Below, one piece after another: positions 12,242 through 23,367 of a DNA stretch of 64,000 nt (positions within the stretch are counted from its first letter, which is position 1; each line of letters starts with the position of its first letter). The stretch spans positions 124,001 through 188,000 of the forward strand of contig JANTUC010000005.1 in the NCBI GenBank assembly GCA_026873275.1, given 5' to 3'. Under the pieces are notes generated by a model. The model worked only from the letters and a program-made list of their open reading frames with translations. It was not told the DNA's origin and made no database searches. Source of the DNA: Pseudopithomyces maydicus (taxonomy: Eukaryota; Ascomycota; Dothideomycetes; Pleosporales; Didymosphaeriaceae). The translations under genes and the position numbers were made by a program.

Positions 12242-12371
12242 GCCGACCGCACTGCTTATTTATATCTCTCTTTCGCCCGCTCGCTCACGTCAAAATTCGT
12301 CACCGTCGCCGTGGACGCCCGTTGCTGCACGCCCGTTACTACACGCTCGTTGCTGCACCCCAGGCTTCGTC

Positions 12372-13764
12372 ATGGTTACTACTCGACTTATGAAGAAGGC
12401 TAAGTTGCAGATTGGCTCTGACGCTACGACTCCGAGTCAGCTTCAGGCTACGGGCTCAGAGTCTGGTCGGCACAAAGCACAGAAGCCACCCGCCCAGGCT
12501 ATATCCATCACAGACTTCTGGTCAATGGTCATCCAGTCCATGACGCTGCCGAAGGCGGCCGACTCGTGGGACATCATGACTCGAGAGTGAGTAAAGCGGC
12601 CACCAGAGATTAAGAGAGACAGACACTGATTCCCGATAGATTGTTGAAGCAGCACAAGGCCGTGGGCAAGGAGTAAGATTTAGGGCAACACCGTGGGTGA
12701 TAATTGCTAATGGCCAATACTAAGACTCGACAAAAATGCAGTGGGCACCAAGCTATACGAACTGAGGTCTATACAGTTGGAACTTGAGCATAAAGAGCTC
12801 GTGAAGAAGTGCTGCGAGGATATCTGGCAGCGCCCAAAGCTCGCCCCGAAGCTTAGAGAGATCGCTGACAAGTAAGTGGTTTCGTGTACTCTATACACAC
12901 GCAATGCTGACGATACGTCCCTGCAGGTCGATGGAGGAGACGACTGCCCAGACCGCCCGCGAAGACGCCATGGTGGTTTTGACGAACACACAGCGCAACC
13001 TCGAGACGAAGGTGCGCATCAACATGCTTCGCTACACGACCCGTGAATGCTACGCGCTTGTGACCGCTGTGCGTGCAACGTTCGCCACTGAGATCTGCGA
13101 CATGATATATCGCTACGTCGTGAAAGATGCAGAGGGTGAGGCTGCAAAGAAGGTCTACGTGTACCATATGCGCAAGGATGGCATCAACGTAAGTGTCGCT
13201 GCAACCCACGAGTAGAGAGCAGCCACTAACAAGAGACTCCAGACCCTCTGTCACGGACCCCCTCTCTACTCCCGCGCCAAGATGCCTTCTATCCCCAACA
13301 AGTGTCTACCCCTGTGCGTTCGACCCGAGTACGTGGGCCGCACCATTGCCGAGGAGGGAGCGAAGATATTCTACGAATCGCGCAACCCCGACATGTATCT
13401 CTACTGCATCGGAGACCTCCACAACACCCTCAACATCGACCGTCTCGGGCTCGGCGTCAACCCGGCCCTCGTCCTGCGCGCTCTCAACGTCGAAATCGCT
13501 GTTACGAACGATTTCTACGACCAGCAGCATCGGACGGTGGCTCTTAGGAGCAACTGCATTCAGCGTACCCAGGTCTCCAGCGAGCATCTCGCGCCTCTGC
13601 GCCGCATCAAGTTGAAGAACAACTTCCGCCTGAAGCTTCGCATTGGGCCTAAGCGCCGCCTGGTTCGCCGTGGCATCGACGCAAACATGATCATCCAGCA
13701 GCTTCAGCCTGTGTACGATGAGCTCGTGGCAGCGGGCATGATCATCGAGATCACGTTTGGATAA
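12372..13764 (+). CDS. lineage-type hypothetical protein, coiled coil plus 2EXR-like C-terminal region
   Basis: Five exons join cleanly in frame to 392 residues: 12372-12586, 12640-12672, 12725-12871, 12927-13188 and 13243-13764. The four introns are 52-55 bp with GTGAGT/GTAAG donors and CTAAT/CTGAC/CTAAC branch sites, which makes this gene model strong. Residues 50-140 are Lys/Glu/Leu-rich and probably coiled coil. About residues 165-190 contain an EICDMIYRYVV segment. Later PEYVGRTIAEEGAKIFYES and LRALNVEIAV match the layout of fungal 2EXR/F-box-like families (helix, a strand with 'PEYVG...A..FY', then strand). The last 60 residues are basic, then hydrophobic. Function is unknown. It stands alone between an AT-rich island and the MFS gene, and the frame is intact. 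Confidence 0.8.
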
Positions 13765-14707
13765 TACGCTTCGGCGAGGGGAAGTCATCGACTGCGACTA
13801 TACGCAAGAGGGCGTGTTTTCAGCTCTGCAAGATAGAGCGCACTGCCCGTCTACTTTTGGTGAGACGTTCAGGATTGGGGTATTTCTCGAACTTGCATCT
13901 CATTGCACCGACTTACTTGATGGATTGGATAAAATGTGTACTTGGGCGGGGAGTTCTGCAGACCCTCTCGACTTTGCACGCGGCTGTGCGTTTCGAGCTG
14001 GGAAGGAGGTATGTACTGTGTCTGGGTTGTCCCGGAGCAAGAGGAGTCTTTCTAGAGGTTTCACCGGCGATAGAAGGGTGGTTTCTTGTTTCATGCGATT
14101 TTCAGTTCGGTCCGGCAGCATGCCCCCGCCTTAGACAGAGTGCATTTTGTCTACATGGGCCAAGTTTGAGCCTGCGTGTTTAGAACACAATCAAAAACAT
14201 GTTATAAAATTACGCAGCATCATGAAAGAAAATAACAGCGAAAGCAAGCGATCAGGTCAAATCTTATGGTGTAGATGCATCGTCGCAAGGTCCCCCCGCC
14301 CCTTTGATTGATTACGTCATTCCGGGAACACGACAGCATGTTACCGGAGCGCGACAAGCCTTTTCTATGTTAGCCTCCTTTCCAAACATGTATGAAAAAG
14401 AAAAAACTATAAGGTTACAAGCAGTAAATGATTTAAGGAATAGAACTGTACTTCATGTACGTATGTATGTGTATATATAACAACAAAGTCTTCTCCAGTT
14501 GTGATCTCAAGGATGATGTGCAGGCGGAGAATAGGGTGCATAAAAATCACAAAGTCGCAAGCAGTAAGTAATTCATGAACAGAACTGTATGTACTTCATG
14601 TACTTCATGTACTTCATGTACGTACGTATGTACGTATATATATACAACAATAACAACAAAATCATCCCCCCACCACCACCACCGCACCACCCCTCCTTTT
14701 CTAAGTC
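13765..14707. other. intergenic between convergent genes
   Basis: No supported gene. It holds the shared 3' flanks of the plus-strand gene ending at 13764 and the minus-strand transporter ending at 14708, plus a spaced direct repeat. Confidence 0.55.
14418..14655. repeat. direct repeat, about 140-bp period
   Basis: CAAGCAGTAAATGATTTAAG at 14418 recurs as CAAGCAGTAAGTAATTCATG at 14558. Each is followed by AGAACTGTA, a CTTCATGTAC run, TATATA and ACAACAA. The second copy has three CTTCATGTA units where the first has one. Confidence 0.7.
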
Positions 14708-16498
14708 TTAATACTCCTTCGCCAACTTACTCCTCACCCTTAGCTTATGCCCAAACTTGAACATGACAAACGGAATCAAACTCAACAGCGTCCCGAAGAT
14801 CGCCAATATCAACCCCGCATACTGGCTGCCCACGTTGTGGAAAAACGCGCTCGCAAACAGCGGCGTCACGGCGCCCAGCGTGTTCCGCATCAGGCCCTGG
14901 CCCGCAATCGCAGAGGACGAGTTCTCCCCGTAGCAGTCGGCGGTGTAGCTGTAGGTGCTCTCGAAGACGAAGTAGATGCCGAAGGCGATGAGGGCGAGGC
15001 CGATGACGGGGCCCACCCACGTCAGGTAGCCGTACTGGGTGAAGGAGTAGATGAAGAGGCCGACGGGCATCCAGACGGCGCCGAACATGGCGCCGTAGAG
15101 GCGGTGCTCGGGCACGATGCGCACGTTGGGGTCCGCCTGCAGGGCGTCGTACTTGCGCATTTGGAGGTGGTGCGCGGCCCAGCCGAGGGTGGTGCCGACG
15201 GCGAGCGAGATGTAGGGGAGTCCGCTGACGCCTTCGGACCAGCCGCGCTTCTCCTGGAAGGTGATGGGGATGACGGAGAGGAAGAGGAAGACGACGGCCC
15301 AGCAGAAGGCGATCCAGAGGCCGAAGGCGAAGACGACGGGCTCGGTGACGAGCATGCGGATTGCCTTGACCGAGGAGGCGCGCAGCATGGATTTCAGGTC
15401 CGGCGTGTAGATGTCGTCTTCTGCGACGTAGCGCTCGTCGCCTGTGGCGTCGCGGAGTTTCTTCGCGCGGCGGTGCAGGGCGACGCCGCCGCGGGTCTCG
15501 GGGAAGAAGAGGAAGACGGCGATGAGGAGGGGGACGTTGGCGAGGCCCTGGATGCCCTCGATCCAGCGCCAGCCGATGGACTGGTCGATGAAGCCTGCGT
15601 AAATAGGGGCAGCGACGGTGCCGAAGATGGCGACGAAGGAGAACATGGCCATGGGGCGGCCGCGCTTGTGCGGCTCGTACATGTCGTCGAAGGTGCCGCC
15701 TACGAGGATGGTGCCGACGCAGCCGAAGAGGCCGAGCAGGAGGCGCAGCCCGATGATGGTGTTGATGTCCTTTGCGAGGGCGAGCCCGATGAAGATGAGC
15801 GAGAAGCACAGGAACGCTCCGGCGTAGACGATCTTCCTGCCTGCGAGCTCGCACAGCGGCGCCAGCACCATGGGCGTGATCGCACACGCAAAGTTGAACG
15901 TGAACAGTCCCAGCTGGCCCATGATCTGCGGAACCCCAAACTCAGCACACATGCTGCCGATGCCCGAGCTATACGCCGTGGTAGCCAGCCCGATGAACAG
16001 CGTCATGAGATTCAGCATGGTGCTGATCCCCTCTTATACCACGGATTCCAGTTAAACGGATTCTCTCTATCGTCCGTCGCAAACGTCAGCACGATGTACT
16101 CCTCTCCTCATGCTTCACGATCTCCGTGAGCGTAAGCGGCATATCGATGTCCACCCTCTTGATGGGCCCACAGTCGGCATCCGTCTCCTCGTTCGAGTCG
16201 TCGACATGCTTGCCACCCACGATGCGACCGATGAGAGTCTCGCCCTTCTCGTTGACTTGCGCCGCCGAGACGACGGAGTTTGCTCTCGAGGCCTCGGCCG
16301 CCTTTTCTGCGTTGCTGGTTGTGCGGGAGAGGTTTGTTACGGGGGTGGGTGCGGCGGACATGGACTGGGCGCGGGGCGTGGTGGCGCCATTGGGGAGGCG
16401 GTATTCGGGGGAGAAGTAGCCTGTTGAGTTTGCTCTTGTGGCTGCGAGGGAGGAAGGGCGGGAGGGGGCGCCGCGAAAGATTTGCCGTAGTACGACAT
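14708..16498 (-). CDS. MFS drug/polyamine transporter (DHA1, TPO-like), three one-base breaks
   Basis: The 436-residue frame ending at 14708 is a typical 12-helix MFS carrier of the DHA1 polyamine/drug:H+ antiporter group: a motif-A-like LCELAGRK between helices 2 and 3, RLLLGLFG, GWRWIEG, and a long central loop (ETRGG...LKSML). It would act at the plasma membrane, exporting polyamines or drugs. Its N-terminal tail lies upstream in other frames. MSYYGKSFA starts at 16498; a Ser/Thr/Ala-rich tail runs to KHEE; then EYIVLTFATDDRENPFNW, the usual pre-helix segment; then helix 1. These join only if one base is missing near 16464-16468 (G run), at 16101-16102 (CC) and at 16028-16031 (CCCC). No intron is possible at the last two. 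No introns otherwise. Confidence 0.8.
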
Positions 16499-17981
16499 GG
16501 TTGTGGTGGTGTTGTATGTTGCGGTATGCTGCGTGTGCTGCCTTTCTCAAGGTCTTTCTTCTCTGTCTCTGTCTCTGTCTCCTTTCTCTCTCTCTGTGTT
16601 TTTCTCTGTCTTTTATCTCATCCAGCAAGCCAGCTATCAATCAAGCAAGTAAGCAAGCAAAGCAGACTATCCAACACCAAACCCAACCTTGCTTTATAAA
16701 AACAGAAAAAAAAGACAATCGCCCGCAAGATACTCCCCCTTATGTACCGTTGCAACACCCCCGGCTTTCCCGGCCGCCCCAAACAGCACTCTCCGCCCAA
16801 GCCTGCTCGTCCCCCCAAATACGTCATCTCTAGTTTGCAGCGAAGAAAAAAATAATTCCGCATCTGCCCGAGTCTCGCCCCAACACCCGTCTCACGCAAA
16901 CCTCGCGATGAGGCTCTGCGGGACCCCACTTGGCGCGCGCATGGCGCCGTGCTAGTCCGCGGGAGAGGCGCCCTGCGGGTCCGGTATGACGTTGTTGCTT
17001 GATGTTTCTGCTAGGGTGAGATAGTCGCGGCGAGGAGGCGCCGAGGTGGACTGGACTGGATTGGGCTGGTGCTGGTGCTGGGCTGGGCTGGTTTTCGTGC
17101 GAGGGCGCTGGGGAACGAACGGGGTGTGTATGTACATACAGTGTGTACTGTATGTAAGTATGTGTGCACGAATGGAAAGGAGGATCGTAAATCCCCAGCG
17201 GATTTAATTTTTTTCAACGGGGCACGCATGCACGCACGCTTCGTGTGTCCCTGTTCAGTAGTGTCTCTCGCCTCGATCGGATGATTCCAAGCGTACATGC
17301 TAGATAAGGACATGCGGAAAAAGTCTCGGAGGCGAGGCGAGTCCATCGAGCCCATCGAAATACGATACGTACCTACAGTAGTCTAGCAAGTCTAGCATGT
17401 AAGCCGCGACAGCGCGACCTCTACGTGTTTTACTAGGTAGTCTAGTGTATGCGCTTCCTGCCGATACCTGCCCGGATCGGAGCGTCGTTCTCGTATTGCG
17501 CTCCTCTACGTGGATAGGTTTGGTTCGGACATGGAAAGGCTTGTGTCAGACATGGATAGTCTTGTGCCAGCCATGGAAATTCCTGTATCAAGCAAGGATG
17601 CACGCTGGTCGCGCGGTGGGTCCTTCCGGGAGATTGTCGCTTTTACTTGGGCTAGTCTTGTGCTTACTGCATCTACCTACCTACCTAGCCGTTCAGGCAT
17701 GGCGGTGTAGGTAGTTAGGTAGGTGTCCACTGTGTGAGGACCACGTGGTGGTGTCTTGATCCGTACTTATGTACACTTGTACATACAGGGCGGGACGAGT
17801 TATGTAAGTATGTACGTTGTGAATAGTATAGTGTGTGCATGGCGACTGCATGGCGAGTGCAGGGACGGATGGATGGATACTCAGATAAATCGCGCAGGAG
17901 AGATAAAAATCTTGATTTTGGGGGCCTTGTGTGCTAGTGGAGTCTGCGTGGTTACAGGTTTGAGAGGAATTTTAAAGGGAG
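16499..17981. other. intergenic
   Basis: 5' flank of the minus-strand transporter, then GC-rich DNA with GTAT/GTAC runs and a CACGTG at about 17743. No supported gene. Confidence 0.5.
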
Positions 17982-18776
17982 CTAGGAGGAAGTGTTGGAA
18001 GCGTCCTTCTTGGTACTTTGGGGTTTGCTTCTTGCGTATGTACCTGTGCATGTACTGGTTTGTTTCATACATGGTATGTAGGTGAGACGAAGGGGGTGAA
18101 GCGCAGACACAAAATGAGGTACTCGATTCATTACAACAATTAGAACAGAATCATAAAGCTCAGCCAAAGAAATACCTTCACCCACACCTAGCAACCCCCC
18201 AACCTCACAGATACCTCCCTCCCCCTCCATCGGCCTCTTCCCCCTCGCCCTCGCACTCGCCTTCGCACTCCCCCCACTCCTCCCCACCACATCCCTAAAC
18301 TCCACAAAACCAGGCGCCCTCCAATTAGCCTCCCCATGCACCTCCACGCGATCGTCATTGTTCCCCGCCCTGTCAAAATGTCTAGCCCTCCCCCACCTAC
18401 AATACACCCATCCGTGGGCCAGAACTCTGGCCCTAAACCCCCTCGCCCTATCCCTCGCATTCTTATACGTCCGGCCTGTCCACTTTCCACTCCCGGTTCC
18501 CCCAACCCACCGCGGCTTTGACGCCTTCCAGTCTTCCCACCCGCCCTTCCGATACGCAGTGATGCCGCTCATGAGCAGGATCTGATTCAGCGCATCGTCG
18601 CCCTGTGCGCGCTTGCGTTCTGCCTCGGTGGTGCCGGGAGGCCAGACGGTCGCCGAGTTGCGCGGGTGCGTGGCCTCCATCTGCTTGCGGTTGAACGCCT
18701 CGCACTTTCGCTGGTCGAACTCGTCTTCTTTGAAGATGGGCACGAAGTGGTAGACGGTGTGGGGGTCGGAAGCCAT
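17982..18776 (-). CDS. hypothetical protein, 5' end probably incomplete
   Basis: Frame of 264 residues from the first available ATG at 18776 (MASDPHTVYHFVPIF). The conserved-looking part is residues 1-150, rich in Trp and charged residues (FNRKQMEATHPRN, then VWPPGTTEAE, GGWEDWKASKPRWVG). The tail after about residue 165 is basic and low-complexity. I do not recognise the family. The same frame stays open upstream to 19082 with no ATG, and reads like protein there (LLIHLLPIFALF, SHPDQLQNRIQGQDQ, NLFDDLTKIVTSAALLSLI). A TTCACAG acceptor lies at 19004-19010. The true gene therefore probably has an upstream exon and an N-terminal hydrophobic segment. Its neighbour upstream is on the same strand. 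Confidence 0.6.
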   Translation of the reverse strand: MASDPHTVYHFVPIFKEDEFDQRKCEAFNRKQMEATHPRNSATVWPPGTTEAERKRAQGDDALNQILLMSGITAYRKGGWEDWKASKPRWVGGTGSGKWTGRTYKNARDRARGFRARVLAHGWVYCRWGRARHFDRAGNNDDRVEVHGEANWRAPGFVEFRDVVGRSGGSAKASARARGKRPMEGEGGICEVGGLLGVGEGISLAELYDSVLIVVMNRVPHFVSALHPLRLTYIPCMKQTSTCTGTYARSKPQSTKKDASNTSS

Positions 18777-19099
18777 GATAAGGGAGAGGAGAGCGGCCGA
18801 CGTGACGATCTTGGTGAGGTCGTCGAAGAGGTTGGGCTCGAGCTTGCTGGAGTTTTGGTCCTGGCCCTGGATGCGGTTTTGAAGTTGGTCTGGGTGTGAG
18901 GGAGGGATTTCGAAAGAGCGGTTGATTTCATTATTTCTCGTGAAGAGTGCGAAGATAGGGAGGAGATGTATGAGGAGCGAGGAGACGATTCGCTCTACGT
19001 GAGCTGTGAAGAGGAGAGGGGGGAAAGAGTCTCGGGGTCGAGGGGGTAGAGAACGGGGTGGATCAAGGTGGCTTGAATTAATTTACGGGCAAATCCTAG

Positions 19100-20918
19100 C
19101 TAATTTAGTATTTTGGCGATTACAGAAGTGGTGATCTTACCGTCGTCGTCTCTGTGTTTGCTTTGTGAGGATATGAGGCCACCGAGAGTTCTTTGGCTGG
19201 CACCGAAACAAGGGTGTTTGAAGACCTGTTCAACGAGAACATTACCAATAATGCCGCAGACAAGAGCTTGTCTTTTCCTAGGGTCGATGAACAGGCTATG
19301 CCATCCGTCATCGCCAGCTGGGCCACCACTTGCGATGCACCCAATGATTAGGGATGTCGCTGGATCCAGACGCTTGTACATTGTTTGAACCCTTTCCCTC
19401 ATTTCATTCGCTGTCATCGGCTGCTCGCTCAAAGGACCGTCAAAGAAACGGTGCGCCAGTCTTTGGATCAAGTCCATGATTTGCCAATACATATCACGTA
19501 TTTCCACATCGCGAACGGTATATTCTGGCTCTTGGAGCTCTTCCAGAATCTTGTTGCCATGGGATTTTGGCCATTGGCTTATAAGTTCTTTGGTGCGCCT
19601 GGCCGGATTGGTGGACCATTCTTTGAAGTGTGGGCGAGGATCAGATCGACGTTCATCTGAGCTCGAGGGCGGTGTACGGTTCTTTGGGCGGAAACCCGGA
19701 GTTTCTTTGGGTCTCTTTGGAGCCACCCGGGCAGCTGTCAAAGTTTTTCGAGCAGTGCGTTCAGCTGCTGGAGCTGGTCGAGCAGCTTTCATAGGTTTCT
19801 GACCAGCTGCTGCTGGCAACCGGCTAGTTGTTGGACGCACCGGAGTAGATTCTGCCGTCGACAAAAACTAGGCTTAGGTGTCTTCTTGGGTTTAGGTCTC
19901 CTTAACAAGACCTCGGGTTGTTGTGTGGGGTAATCTAGCATTTCAATATCGTCTTCACTCTGTGCAGCAGCATATCCTTGGCTCCTGTCCACAAAGTCAG
20001 CCCTAATTCCAAAAAATGTGGTAAGTCACCACCATCCCTCCACCTTCAGCTCCTAGACTTACCCTGAAGTATACCTATTAGCCCTCTGTACACTCTTCGC
20101 CCTCCCCACCAATTCCCCTACATCCTCCGGCTCCGGGAACGCATCCTCGTACATGACACCGCTGACTCCTGTTCGACTATCCTCTTTCCACGGCGTAGTT
20201 CCCCAATACTTCCTTCCCCACTCCCCTTCACTGAGATCCACATCCGACCCCTCGAACGAGTCCTCCATCAATTCCTCCTGTATAGCCTCCTCCGCAAGAC
20301 CTACCTCAGGCGGCAACTCAGTACCGCCCGCAAGAGTAGACACAACCGACTTTGCTGCAGTAGCAATGGTATTCCCGAGCCCCTCAAAGAAGTTCAGTCT
20401 CGCGTCTCGCACCCTCTCGGTGGAGACTCTGCGCCCGGGAGATGAACGGCGTTGATTTCGGGTTCGGGCAGACGCCGCAAGAGAGCGCTTGGCTCGATGA
20501 CGCTCAAGACTATTTCTGTGCTGGAGGAAGCGGTCGGGGTAATATTGGTCTTCGATGGCGGAGTCTGTCTCTGTTTCTATCTCGGAGCCACGCGCGAGGT
20601 AGTCGGGCTCGCTTGAGTCGCTGGCGGAGTCGCTAGCGGAGTCGCTAGTGGAGTCGTATTGGAGAGGGGCGCGGTTGGAGATGGAGGGAGATGGACGCTG
20701 GGCTTTGTAGGCGGAGACGGGGCGGGGCAGGGCTTGGGCGGCTTTGCGTTTCCCGGGGTGGCTTGGTATTGGGGGAGGTAATCTTCCGAGTCAAAGTCAG
20801 AGTCGGAGTCAGAGTCGGAGCCGGATTCTGATTCGGGGAACTGATCGAAGAACCAGCCGAAGGCTTGCTCCATGGCTTTCCAGAATGAAGACAAGTTGGG
20901 TGATAAAGGTTGCGACAT
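19100..20918 (-). CDS. hypothetical acidic/basic nuclear-type protein, two one-base breaks
   Basis: Start ATG at 20918 (MSQPLSPNLSSFWKAMEQ). Next comes an SD-repeat acidic tract, a basic Ser/Arg region (RRSSPGRR), a helix with FFEGLGNTIATAAKSVVSTLAGG, an intron at 20003-20062 (GTAAG...TTAG, 60 bp), a Lys/Pro-rich linker and a folded C-terminal domain (DMYWQIMDLIQRLAHRFFDG, ASGGPAGDDGWHSLF, CGIIGNVLVEQVFKHPCFG) ending at 19100. Family not recognised; acidic and basic tracts suggest a nuclear protein. Frames change near 20755-20758 (four-G run on the plus strand) and at 19863-19867 (five A). Each change needs exactly one missing base, and both sides read as the same protein. The intron joins in frame. 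If the breaks are real the gene is dead. Confidence 0.65.
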
Positions 20919-23367
20919 GTTGTGACAGTTTGTGTGTAGATTAAGGAAAGGCAATTGGGATTGAGAGTATGCGATGGATTGATGTGCGAGATGTTTGTCT
21001 CGTCTTGTCTTGCAGGGAGGTTTTTAACGCGCTTGTTGAGCAGTCTTTGTTTTCGAAGGCCGCATCCGGCGAGGGGTGGTGAGAACCCGGAACGAGCATG
21101 TTTGCGCGTCGGAGACAAAGAGGAGATGTACAGGGTAGAGAATTGACAAAGGTAGTTGTATGCAAGACGATGATATATGGATCTGCTTTTGAGGGAGATG
21201 CATTCCACAGATAAATTTGGTGACTAAGCCGTGGTGAGGACCAGGGCGATGTGTTTGACACGAAGCGACACATGGAAAGTCTTTGGACTTGTTCCCTAGC
21301 ACGAACGCAAAGGAGGATTGTGCAGAGAGACAGTATGGTACAATGGTGGATGGTACGTAAGAGGCGGGCACAGGGACGTAGCAAGGGAGGGAAGGTTACT
21401 GCTTCTTGCAAGGCTGGTGGTTGCACTTGCTATTCGGACGGCTGGCACTTGCTGTTCGAAAAGCTGGCAGTTGCACCTGCTGCCCGAAAGATCGGCGATC
21501 GCATTTGGTGTTTGAATGGTTGGAAATGAACCTAACTGGTTAAGGAGGGGCACAGTGGGGGAGGAAAGGTCGGTGGTTGCACCTGCTGCTTGAGAAGACT
21601 GATGGTAGCACGTGCAGCTTGAAGTCCCGAGGTCGTCAAGTTGCACTTCTTGCTCGAGCTTGATTTCAGATGCAACATACAAGGAAGCGAACGAATTGCA
21701 CTGGTAGCTCGCGCGAGTGCATCCAGTCAATCTTCACCTGTGACATGACTTCCTCACAGTGGTGAACACGGCGTTACCTTCCCGAGGCCAAGCAGGCAAG
21801 GAAGGCGCGGGGAGTACATACATACTGTGATATACGCGAACACCCCTCTTCGGGATGGACGCGATGCTGCAGCATCGGTAGTGCTCTTTGCTATTCCCGC
21901 ACCGTCTCACCGCATTTCCAATTTCCATAGTGGCCTCGACTATACATGTGTATGGTGGAGCGCGGAGGCGGGGCCGCCCCGTGGTTGGCATTGGTCACGG
22001 CTGGCAGCAGCATCTGGAGCGCTCGGCAGTGGCTATTCGTGGAGCCGCGTTCGTCTATCCTACCCTGTTCTGGCTGAGTGATGTGCAACGGCGCGGGAGA
22101 AACTCGGGCTTCGAGAAAGGTGTCAGGGTTGGCTGCGTCCTGGCTGCATCTCGGCTGCAGGGTGTGTATTTTTGCTCAGGCCCACGTTCAGGCGGAAGAG
22201 CAGGGCAGGGCAATGTAGTGCCGTTTCCCAACAACGACAATGTGTCAGGCGAGAGGTGGAGGTTTGTTGGGAGGCAGCGTGTGTGGTCGTTCGGCCTTCT
22301 GGCGTGCATTGCAGCGCGTTGCGTTGATGGCCGTGGACCTGTGCTGTCTGCGCCTAGAAGAGCGCCGTGTTTTTCCCTTGGCCAGCGCTGCTCGCGAATT
22401 CAGAGACCTCGGGAGCGTTGCAGCATCGTCTGCTAGTGTTCCTGGGAGTCGGTAGGTCTTGCCGGAGTGCACGCACGTGACTTCTGCGCTAGCCGGGCGC
22501 TTCCGTAGCGGCCGTTGCGGTACCTCTCTGCTGCCACCCGTCGACCGACGGCAACTAGACATGTCCAGCGGGAGGGGCTGCTGCATCTGTTGGAGAGAGG
22601 CATCCGTCCCGCATGTTGGTGTACCTACATAGGACCGGTGGACTCCGCCAGGGCGTTCGCTGGGGCTCGCCGTCGCTTCCCATCCCACGCCCGCCGCGCT
22701 CCGGGGCAGCATCGGACGGGTCGGGCTAAACCGGAAGCGGGCTGGTGGTCGTCCCAGAACATCACGCCACCTCAAAGTGGCCTGATGGCTCACACCTGCA
22801 CCTGCCTGGCACTGGCCCTGGGCACTCCATCCTCCTCGCATTGCCGTACAGACCGTCGGAGCCATGGTCCACGCCCTCGACCCTCCCTCCTCTCGCTCCC
22901 CTCGCCTGCTGCGTTTGGCATCTCGGCTGCAAGTCACTCCCCTTCCAGCACCCCCCGACCAAGCCTGGAACAATTTCCAACAAAACTCGTAGTCGTTTGC
23001 CGCCAGACGCTGCTGTGCTCTGCCAGGCCGCCGAGAGCACGCACTGTCATAACCCGGCGCGCCCCGTAGTAGAGTAGTCTCGTGCTGGGTACATAGTTTT
23101 CTTGCTCCTCTCGACCTCTGCTTTTCTACACCACACTCTGCTCCCTCGATCCATCCATCAGTCTTACTGCTTCCTCTTGAACCTGCTCTCCGTGAACCAC
23201 GACCCAACCGAGCTTATCTATCCGTACCTGGAGTAGCTGTGTCCAGCCCTTCCCGTCCACACCTAGTCGCGCGACCCTGCTTGGCGCCTCGCCCCATTGT
23301 GCGCTGAGTGTCTCCTGACCCTCGCCTGACACCTGTGAGACCCTCCGGCAAATCTCTGACAATCACC
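20919..23367. other. long intergenic region between divergent genes
   Basis: About 2.4 kb between the minus-strand gene at 20918 and the bHLH gene at 23368. It holds an imperfect tandem repeat and a CACGTG at 22474-22479. 23.1-23.36 kb is pyrimidine-rich and looks like a long 5' leader of the bHLH gene. The minus-strand open frame at 22.2-23.2 kb has no domain. Confidence 0.55.
21411..21700. repeat. degenerate tandem repeat, about 30-bp unit
   Basis: Variants of GTTGCACxTGCT followed by CGAAAG/CGAGAAG recur at least six times (for example near 21420, 21446, 21470, 21570, 21610 and 21645). Spacing varies between 25 and 45 bp. Neither strand gives a plausible protein repeat. Confidence 0.6.

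Larger units (their letters stand above)
9435..12371. other. intergenic: microsatellites, then AT-rich island
   Basis: 9.66-9.96 kb is simple repeats. From about 10.45 to 11.95 kb the DNA is AT-rich and carries two repeat relics (listed separately). 11.97-12.37 kb returns to GC-rich promoter-like DNA. No supported gene. Confidence 0.6.

Noticed and set aside
14747..16129. 460-codon plus-strand open frame
   Set aside because: It is antisense to the MFS transporter and very rich in Asp/Glu/Gly/Ala, as expected for the shadow of a GC-rich gene.
22245..23207. 320-codon minus-strand frame
   Set aside because: Overlaps the leader region of the bHLH gene, Arg/Ser/Gly-rich, with no recognisable motif or splicing.
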